Assembly: GCA_013812065.1 (NCBI GenBank)
Contig: JACCUC010000306.1
Span: 1 to 12,249 of the forward strand
Source: Thermoleophilaceae bacterium
GTDB lineage: Bacteria; Actinomycetota; Thermoleophilia; Solirubrobacterales; Thermoleophilaceae
DNA length: 12,249 nt
Direction: 5' to 3'
The position numbers and the translations under genes were made by a program. Position 1 is the first letter of the stretch, and the number at the start of each line of letters is the position of its first letter. This document shows, one piece after another, positions 7,904 to 12,249 of the stretch. A model generated the notes under the pieces. It worked only from the letters and a program-made list of their open reading frames with translations, had not been told where the DNA came from and ran no database searches.

Positions 7904-7920
7904 CCCGCCCGGGAGGCGGG
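7904..7920 (-). terminator. Hairpin downstream of the cold-shock gene
   Basis: CCCGCC-CGGGA-GGCGGG (plus strand) has perfect 6-base GC arms with a 5-base loop. It starts 23 bases after the cold-shock stop. There is no T-run, so any termination would be of the U-less type sometimes proposed for actinobacteria. Confidence 0.4.
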
Positions 7921-7943
7921 CAAACCGCAGCGGACGTAAGGGT

Positions 7944-8147
7944 CTAGAGCGCCTGGACGTTCACGGCCTTGGGACCCTTGTCGCCGGACTCGGCATCGTA
8001 GGTCACCTTCGCACCCTCGGCGAGCGAGCGATAGCCGTCACCCGTGATGCCGGTGTGATGGACGAAGAGGTCCTTCGAGCCTTCGTCAGGCGTGATGAAG
8101 CCGAAGCCCTTGTCGTCGCTGAACCACTTGACGGTTCCGGTTGCCAT
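7944..8147 (-). CDS. cspA: Cold-shock protein, CspA family
   Basis: A 67-residue single-stranded nucleic-acid-binding protein with one OB-fold cold-shock domain, acting as an RNA chaperone. It starts MATGTVKWFSDDKGFGFITP with RNP1 (KGFGFI) at 13-18. RNP2 is LFVHHTGI at about 27-34, where many homologues have VFVHFSAI. It ends DKGPKAVNVQAL, typical of the family. The ATG at 8147 has a strong Shine-Dalgarno sequence (ACGGAGG, 8154-8160 on the minus strand), rare in this window. A longer in-frame start at 8198 would add 17 residues unlike the family and is rejected. The leader is about 100 bases if the promoter near 8256-8283 is right, and can fold over the ribosome binding site. Confidence 0.96.
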   Translation of the reverse strand: MATGTVKWFSDDKGFGFITPDEGSKDLFVHHTGITGDGYRSLAEGAKVTYDAESGDKGPKAVNVQAL

Positions 8148-8153
8148 GCGTTT

Positions 8154-8185
8154 CCTCCGTTGCTTCTGTGCTGCGTACACGGAGG
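8154..8185 (-). promoter_or_regulatory. Leader hairpin that sequesters the cold-shock ribosome binding site
   Basis: In the minus-strand transcript, CCUCCGU (8185-8179) is perfectly complementary to the Shine-Dalgarno segment ACGGAGG (8160-8154), with an 18-base loop between. Pairing would hide the ribosome binding site 6 bases before the AUG. The 7 pairs are seen directly. Use as a thermosensor or autoregulatory switch is inference, in line with the known structured leaders of cspA mRNAs. Confidence 0.55.
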
Positions 8186-8255
8186 TGGCTGCTGACAACG
8201 ACCCGCGGGCACTCGCACTACCTTGCCGAGCCTCGAGCCCGGCCGAACGAGAAAG

Positions 8256-8283
8256 ACGGTAGCAGTGCAGGCCGCGATCGCAA
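8256..8283 (-). promoter_or_regulatory. Candidate promoter of the cold-shock gene
   Basis: On the minus strand, TTGCGA (8283-8278) and TACCGT (8261-8256) are separated by 16 bases, giving 4 of 6 matches to the -35 consensus and a TANNNT -10. The leader would be about 100 bases. The -35 begins just after the stop of the upstream hydrolase gene (8292), so the cold-shock gene probably has its own transcript. Confidence 0.4.
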
Positions 8284-8291
8284 GGCCAGCC

Positions 8292-9083
8292 CTACCCGCA
8301 CACGGCGAGGTTCTCGGCGTGTATCCGCCGTTGGCGGCGGGTGTCGCGGCCGCCCGGCAGCGGCGGGCGCTCCTCTCCCCGCTCCAGCGCGTCGAGGTAG
8401 CTCACGTCCTCGTCGAGCACGCGTAGCGCGCGGGCGCGATCGTGGGGCGACCCGTGCCCGGGGACGATCTGCTCCGCCGCCTCGACCAACGGCGCGAGTC
8501 GCGCCAGCGTCGCTCGGTAGTCCTCGAGCGACCCGCCGGGAGAGATCACCGGAATCTCGACGTCCGAGAGGTAGTCGCCGCTCAGGAGCACGCCGGCGTG
8601 GCGGGCGAGGATGGCCATCCCGTCGGCGGTGTGTCCGCCTGCCGGGTGGAGCTCGAGCTCCTCGTGGCCGAGCTCGAGCCGCCCGGGGACTGGGAGCTCC
8701 TGGACGGCTCCGAGCTGCAGCGGCCGCTCGCGGCGCACGTAGTTCTCGCCGTCGACTTCGCGCAGCTCGCGCTGGGCGGCGCCCGGCTCCGCCTGCAGCC
8801 GCTCCAAGGTCGCCGCGCCGGCGCCGAGTGATAGACCGGGGAACGCGAGCGGTCCTAGCAGGTGGTCGAAGTCGGCGTGGGTGGCCAGCAGAGCCTCGAT
8901 CTCGAAGCCGGTCTCCCGACCGAGTGCGGGCAGGGCGTCGAGCTCGTCCGGGAAGTACGGCGAGTCGACGAGCATGGCCTCGGCGGCGTCCTCTTCGCGC
9001 GCGCCCCGCAGGAGCACGGCGTTCGTCTGCCACATCCGGCTCGTCACCACGAGTGCGTCCGGATGCACCGCGACCACGCGCAT
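8292..9083 (-). CDS. Metallo-beta-lactamase-fold hydrolase with altered metal motif
   Basis: A soluble hydrolase of 263 residues with the metallo-beta-lactamase fold; the substrate is unknown. The motif THADFDHLLG places H69, D71, D73 and H74 where the family has HxHxDH, so the second histidine is aspartate. The other metal ligands are in place: H151 in GGHTADG, D170 in SGDYLSD and H210 in PGHG. This suggests a functional but modified binuclear site, as in HxDxDH-type members. The ATG at 9083 follows the HAD gene stop by 31 bases, so the two may be one operon. The C-terminal 35 residues are rich in Arg and Glu and may be flexible. No signal peptide is seen. Confidence 0.88.
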   Translation of the reverse strand: MRVVAVHPDALVVTSRMWQTNAVLLRGAREEDAAEAMLVDSPYFPDELDALPALGRETGFEIEALLATHADFDHLLGPLAFPGLSLGAGAATLERLQAEPGAAQRELREVDGENYVRRERPLQLGAVQELPVPGRLELGHEELELHPAGGHTADGMAILARHAGVLLSGDYLSDVEIPVISPGGSLEDYRATLARLAPLVEAAEQIVPGHGSPHDRARALRVLDEDVSYLDALERGEERPPLPGGRDTRRQRRIHAENLAVCG

Positions 9084-9114
9084 CGCAACCGCGGTCGCCG
9101 GGGCCCGCGCGGCC

Positions 9115-9795
9115 TCAGCCCGCGCCGAGCAGCTTGACCGCCTCGCGCAGGTTCTTGACCTCGGCGGTCGGCTTCTTCTGGCCCGCGTCGAGCTTCTGGC
9201 CCGAGCGGTTGACCCAGATCACCGGAATCCTCTCCTTGAGGCAGGGCTCCACATCGGTGTCGTAGCCACTCGCGATGTGGATCCAGCCCCGCTTGCCCCC
9301 GATCCGTCGCGCGCACTCCTTGAAGTGGGCGGGGTCGGGCTTGTAACCCCGGACCTGCTGGGCGGTCACAACGAGGTCGAAATCGACGCGCAGGTGGCGC
9401 CGGGTGACCCCGAGCAGCTTGTCGTCGATGTTCGAGAGCAGGCCGATCGAGAACTTCTTCTGGAGGCGCTCGAGCTGGGCGTTGGCTTCGCGGAAGGGCG
9501 GCCAGCGCGGAATGCTCTCGGGAAGGAAGCGCGAGCGCGAGGGCTCGATGTCCCAGCCGAGGTCGTTGGCCGTGCGCACGGCCGTGCGCCGCATGACCTC
9601 GGCGTAGAGCTCGTACGATCCGCGCTCGATCTCGTGTTGTACGCCGATGAACAGCGGCACGAGGGCTTGGCGGTCGATGGTCAGTCCCTCACCGTCGGCT
9701 TCCTTCTGGAAGGCGTCGTAGGCGCCGTTCTCCCAATCGATCAGTGTCCCGTAGACATCGAGGGTCACGAATTTGACGTTCTTGGGGAGGGGCAC
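9115..9795 (-). CDS. HAD-superfamily hydrolase, haloacid dehalogenase type II-like
   Basis: A cytoplasmic hydrolase of 226 residues. Near the N-terminus, TLDVYGTLIDWENG holds the nucleophile D13. The second acidic residue of HAD phosphatases (DxD) is Tyr here (DxYGT), as in L-2-haloacid dehalogenases. Motif II is LLSNIDD, the motif III lysine is in RGYKPDPAHF, and ASGYDTDVEPCLKERIPVIWVNR is the C-terminal motif. The GTG at 9795 has AGGAG (9804-9800) four bases upstream and begins just before the first strand. The frame continues open upstream antisense to sucC, which is not part of this gene. It is followed by the metallo-beta-lactamase-fold gene and diverges from sucC. True substrate is unknown; dehalogenation is only inferred from the motif. 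Confidence 0.9.
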   Translation of the reverse strand: MPLPKNVKFVTLDVYGTLIDWENGAYDAFQKEADGEGLTIDRQALVPLFIGVQHEIERGSYELYAEVMRRTAVRTANDLGWDIEPSRSRFLPESIPRWPPFREANAQLERLQKKFSIGLLSNIDDKLLGVTRRHLRVDFDLVVTAQQVRGYKPDPAHFKECARRIGGKRGWIHIASGYDTDVEPCLKERIPVIWVNRSGQKLDAGQKKPTAEVKNLREAVKLLGAG

Positions 9796-9882
9796 GGGTC
9801 TCCTGAGGGTCGCGGCGAGGGGTCCGATAGGGTGCGCCGGGCTCGCAGCTGCGGGCGCGCATTCCCACATTCTAAGTCTTCG
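9796..9882. promoter_or_regulatory. Divergent intergenic region between the HAD gene and sucC
   Basis: These 87 bases must hold both promoters. TAGGGT (9828-9833), also present before the carboxylase gene, is a possible plus-strand -10 element with a leader of about 40 bases. CATTCT (9868-9873) is a possible one for a nearly leaderless sucC mRNA. No Shine-Dalgarno sequence precedes sucC. The HAD ribosome binding site is at 9800-9804. No strong palindrome was seen. Confidence 0.35.
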
Positions 9883-11082
9883 ATGGACCTCCTCGAACAT
9901 CAGGGCAAGCAGCTCTTTCGCGATCACGGCGTGCCGACGCCCGAGGGCCGCCCGGCGCAGACCGCCGAGGAGGCCGTCGAGGCCGCCGACGAGCTCGACT
10001 ACCCGGTGGTGATCAAGGCCCAGGTCCTGATCGGCGGTCGCGGCAAGGCGGGCGGGATCAAGCTGGCGAACGACCGCCAGGAGGCGCGAGAGCACGCGGA
10101 GGCGATCCTCGGCATGGACATCCGCGGCTTCACCGTCCACGAGCTCTACGTCGAGAAGTCCTCGCAGATCGCCGAGGAGTATTACGCGGCGATCCTCGTC
10201 GACCGTGGCGCCAAGCGGCCGATGGCCATGCTCTCGCGCATGGGGGGGATCGACGTCGAGGAGATCGCCGAGCGCGACCCGACGGCGATCGCCCGGGTGC
10301 ACGTCGATCCCCTCGTCGGCTTCCAGGACTTCCACGGGCGCCGGCTCGCCTTCGAGGCGGGCATCGCCGCGGATGTGATCCGCCCGACCGGAGCCCTGCT
10401 CGCTCGCCTGTACGAGACCTTCGTCGCCGAGGACGCGATGCTCGTCGAGGTCAATCCGCTGCTCGTGACCGAGGCCCGCGAGGTGGTTGCGCTGGACGCC
10501 AAGCTCACGGTCGACGACAACGCCCTCTACCGCCACCCCCAGACCGCGGCGCTGCGCAACCCCGGCGCAGACGACGAGCAGGAGCAGATGGCCCGCGAGC
10601 GTGATCTCATCTACGTCAAGCTCGACGGCAACATCGGCATCCTCGGCAACGGAGCGGGGCTCGTGATGTCGACCCTCGACGTGGTCGCCCAGGCGGGCGG
10701 GCGCCCGGCGAACTTCCTCGACGCCGGCGGCGGCTCGCGCGCCGAGGCGATCGTCGACGCGGTCGAGGTCATCCTCTCGGACGCCAAGGTCGACGCCGTC
10801 CTGTTCAACATCTTCGGCGGGATCACCCGCTGCGACGAGGTCGCCAACGGGCTCGTCACGGCGTTTGGCCAGATCGACGTGACCGTGCCGTTCGTGGTCC
10901 GCCTCGACGGCACCAACGACGAGGAGGGCCGCCGAATCCTGGCCGAGGCGGACCTCCCCAACGTCCACGTCGAGAAGACGATGCTCGGGGCGGCGGCCCG
11001 GGTCGTCGAGCTCACCGGAGCGGACGCGGCGGACGGGGCCGTGGACGCCCCCTCCGCTCCCGGGGCGGAGCTGAGGCGATGA
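9883..11082 (+). CDS. sucC: Succinyl-CoA synthetase beta subunit (ADP-forming type)
   Basis: This is the beta subunit of the TCA-cycle enzyme that interconverts succinyl-CoA and succinate with synthesis of ATP or GTP. The protein has 399 residues; E. coli SucC has 388. It begins MDLLEHQGKQLFRDHGVPTP, has the ATP-grasp GGRGKAGG at 51-58, LVEVNPLLV in the metal-binding region, GNGAGLVMSTLD and FLDAGGGSRAEAI, and NIFGGITRCDEVANG near the C-terminus. The last 20 or so residues (ADAADGAVDAPSAPG...) are an Ala/Pro-rich extension beyond the E. coli end. The ATG at 9883 is fixed by the family N-terminus; the frame runs open far upstream. The stop overlaps the sucD start as ATGA. Confidence 0.96.
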   Translation: MDLLEHQGKQLFRDHGVPTPEGRPAQTAEEAVEAADELDYPVVIKAQVLIGGRGKAGGIKLANDRQEAREHAEAILGMDIRGFTVHELYVEKSSQIAEEYYAAILVDRGAKRPMAMLSRMGGIDVEEIAERDPTAIARVHVDPLVGFQDFHGRRLAFEAGIAADVIRPTGALLARLYETFVAEDAMLVEVNPLLVTEAREVVALDAKLTVDDNALYRHPQTAALRNPGADDEQEQMARERDLIYVKLDGNIGILGNGAGLVMSTLDVVAQAGGRPANFLDAGGGSRAEAIVDAVEVILSDAKVDAVLFNIFGGITRCDEVANGLVTAFGQIDVTVPFVVRLDGTNDEEGRRILAEADLPNVHVEKTMLGAAARVVELTGADAADGAVDAPSAPGAELRR

Positions 11083-11957
11083 GCATCCTCGTCGGCTCCG
11101 AGACGAAGCTCGTGGTCTGCGGCCTGACGGGCCGCGAGGGCAGCTTCCACGGGCTCAACAACCGCCGCTACGGCACGGACCTCGTGGCCGGGGTGACCCC
11201 CGGGAAGGGCGGCGGGGATGTGGAGGGGGTGCCGATCTTCGACACCGTGCACGAGGCCGTGGCCGAGACCGGCGCGAACACGAGCATGGTCGTCGTGCCC
11301 CCGCGCTTCGCCGCCGATTCGATCCTCGAGGCCGCCGACGCCGGCGTCGAGCTCGTGGTCTGCATCACCGAAGGGATTCCGGCCCACGACATGCTGCGCG
11401 TCTACACCCATCTGCGTCGGGGGCCGACGCGCCTGATCGGCCCGAACTGCCCGGGCGTCCTCTCTCCCGGCAAGGCCAACGTGGGGATCATCCCCGCCCA
11501 CTTCTTCCCGCAGGGCGGCGTCGGCCTCGTGTCCCGCTCAGGGACGCTGACCTACCAGATCGGCAACGAGCTCGCCGGATGCGGCTTCGGCAGCTCGACG
11601 ATCGTGGGCATCGGCGGCGACCCGATCGTCGGATCGTCGTTCATCGACGTGATCGCCCTGTTCGAGGGCGACCCCGAGACCGATCTGATCGTCATGTGCG
11701 GCGAGATCGGCGGCGACGAGGAGGAGCGAACTGCCGACTACATCGCCGAGCACGTGTTGAAGCCCGTGGTGGCCTACATAGCGGGCTTCACCGCGCCGCC
11801 CGGCAAGACCATGGGCCACGCCGGCGCGATCGTCTCGGGCTCGAGCGGCACCGCGCAGGTCAAGGCCGAGGCGCTCGAGGCCCGCGGTGTGCGAGTCGGG
11901 CGCACGCCGACCGAGGTGGCCGAGTTGGCGGCCGAGCTGTCGGGGGCGGCGGCGTAG
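11079..11957 (+). CDS. sucD: Succinyl-CoA synthetase alpha subunit
   Basis: The alpha subunit binds CoA and carries the phosphohistidine of succinyl-CoA synthetase, pairing with SucC. The protein has 292 residues (E. coli 289). It has the CoA-binding Rossmann part with VVCGLTGREGSFH (12-24) and GVTPGKGG (38-45), then VVPPRFAADSI, CITEGIP, IGPNCPGVLSPG and SRSGTLTYQI. The active-site histidine is H247 in KTMGHAGAIVSGSSGTAQ. The ATG at 11079 overlaps the sucC stop by four bases, so translation is probably coupled. Nothing in the next 50 bases is a strong terminator except a palindrome that more likely belongs to the following gene. Confidence 0.97.
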   Translation: MSILVGSETKLVVCGLTGREGSFHGLNNRRYGTDLVAGVTPGKGGGDVEGVPIFDTVHEAVAETGANTSMVVVPPRFAADSILEAADAGVELVVCITEGIPAHDMLRVYTHLRRGPTRLIGPNCPGVLSPGKANVGIIPAHFFPQGGVGLVSRSGTLTYQIGNELAGCGFGSSTIVGIGGDPIVGSSFIDVIALFEGDPETDLIVMCGEIGGDEEERTADYIAEHVLKPVVAYIAGFTAPPGKTMGHAGAIVSGSSGTAQVKAEALEARGVRVGRTPTEVAELAAELSGAAA

Positions 11958-11974
11958 CGAGCGTCGCCCTCGGC

Positions 11975-11995
11975 ATACATCCAGCATGGATGTGT
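11975..11995. promoter_or_regulatory. Palindrome before the antitoxin-like gene, candidate operator
   Basis: ATACATCC-AGCAT-GGATGTGT has 8-base arms with 7 of 8 complementary, including a perfect ACATCC/GGATGT core. It ends 14 bases before the ATG of a ribbon-helix-helix gene. Such antitoxins commonly bind palindromes over their own promoters. It could instead serve as a hairpin after sucD (stop at 11957), but no T-run follows. Confidence 0.5.
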
Positions 11996-12009
11996 AGTCG
12001 AGGACGAAA

Positions 12010-12144
12010 ATGGCCAGCCGCCGGACGCAGATCTGTCTCGAGGACGATCTCCGCGAGCGCATCGATCGGGTTCGGGCCCGGCGAGGGGGAACCATGGCCG
12101 ACGTGGTGCGCGAGGCCGATATCTGCTCAGAAAATGACCGCTGA
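12010..12144 (+). pseudogene. Truncated ribbon-helix-helix (CopG/VapB-like) antitoxin
   Basis: A 44-residue frame with ATG at 12010 preceded by GAGGA at 12000-12004. It begins MASRRTQICLEDDLRERIDR and continues VRARRGGTMADVVREAD. The RRTQI.L beta strand, a first helix, and a second helix (MADVVREA) match the ribbon-helix-helix antitoxins of VapBC-like toxin-antitoxin pairs. The usual 25-40 further residues (the toxin-binding part) are missing. After READ the reading ends ICSENDR in what looks like insertion-sequence DNA. No toxin gene follows. The DNA-binding part may still be made and act at the palindrome upstream. I infer that a full antitoxin, and perhaps its toxin, was interrupted. Confidence 0.7.
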
Positions 12145-12249
12145 GGCTGTCACGCGGCTTTGGGGAGCGGTTCGAGACTGACCTTGTGGCCGAGCCGCTC
12201 GAGTTGGCGGATGGCACGTCGGCGGGCGCGGTCATCGTCTTGCTCTTGG
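12122..12249. mobile_element. End of an insertion sequence (continues past the right edge)
   Basis: The antitoxin reading frame loses family similarity at about 12120. From there TGCTCAGAAAATGACCGCTG begins a segment unlike the flank, followed 5-10 bases later by the stop of a minus-strand transposase-like frame. CTCAG (12126-12130) and CTGAG (12141-12145) form a 5-base inverted repeat. The exact boundary and element family cannot be fixed without the other end. Confidence 0.45.
12150..12248 (-). CDS. C-terminal end of a probable transposase (partial, runs off right edge)
   Basis: The minus-strand frame enters from the right edge and stops with TGA at 12152-12150. Its 32 residues contain RRRAIRQLERLGHKVSLEPL, a charged helix followed by 'LG.KV.L.P', which is a kind of tail I associate with transposases. 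The catalytic part is outside the window and I cannot name the family. Its position, with the stop close to a likely element end and inside a truncated gene, supports the call more than the residues do. Confidence 0.4.
   Translation of the reverse strand, partial: QEQDDDRARRRAIRQLERLGHKVSLEPLPKAA

Noticed and set aside
8881..9882. Upstream extension of the sucC frame on the plus strand
   Set aside because: It runs antisense to the two hydrolase genes. SucC homology begins exactly at 9883.
9796..10968. Upstream extension of the HAD gene frame on the minus strand
   Set aside because: It is antisense to sucC with no domain. The GTG at 9795 with AGGAG and the HAD N-terminal strand set the real start.

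Overview
The window looks like chromosomal DNA from a high-GC actinobacterium. Strong GC bias at third codon positions, frequent GTG starts, an acyl-CoA carboxylase subunit with fused biotin carboxylase and biotin carrier, and few Shine-Dalgarno sites are all consistent with this. A Thermoleophilia-type lineage is possible but is only an impression. Most of the window is core metabolism. Both ends carry insertion-sequence debris. I see no CRISPR array, rRNA, tRNA or large defence or biosynthetic system.

Left edge (1-543): the tail of an IS66-like transposase, then about 380 bases with no convincing gene, then a minus-strand remnant of an IS3-type transposase C-terminus. That remnant abuts cysC in the same frame.

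Sulfur block (544-5512): on the minus strand, an Rrf2-family regulator, an unknown 168-residue protein, then cysD, cysN and cysC with overlapping stop and start codons. CysD and CysN form the sulfate adenylyltransferase and CysC makes PAPS. A TauE/SafE-type membrane carrier is transcribed divergently from the regulator. Two palindromes, one before cysD and one before the carrier gene, are candidate operators. The simplest reading is a sulfate uptake or sulfite export and activation module under a cysteine-free Rrf2 regulator.

Middle (5513-9795): a 593-residue biotin carboxylase/biotin carrier subunit on the plus strand. The minus strand then carries a small membrane protein, a cold-shock protein whose ribosome binding site can pair with its own leader, a metallo-beta-lactamase-fold hydrolase with an altered metal motif, and a HAD-family haloacid-dehalogenase-like hydrolase.

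Right (9796-12249): sucC and sucD (succinyl-CoA synthetase) with an ATGA overlap. They are followed by a palindrome and a short ribbon-helix-helix antitoxin-like gene that ends early, where another insertion sequence seems to begin. The C-terminus of that element's transposase is read from the minus strand at the window edge.

The observations most worth following are the cysC end inside IS3 debris, the self-sequestering leader of the cold-shock gene, the truncated antitoxin with its operator, and the putative sulfur regulon.
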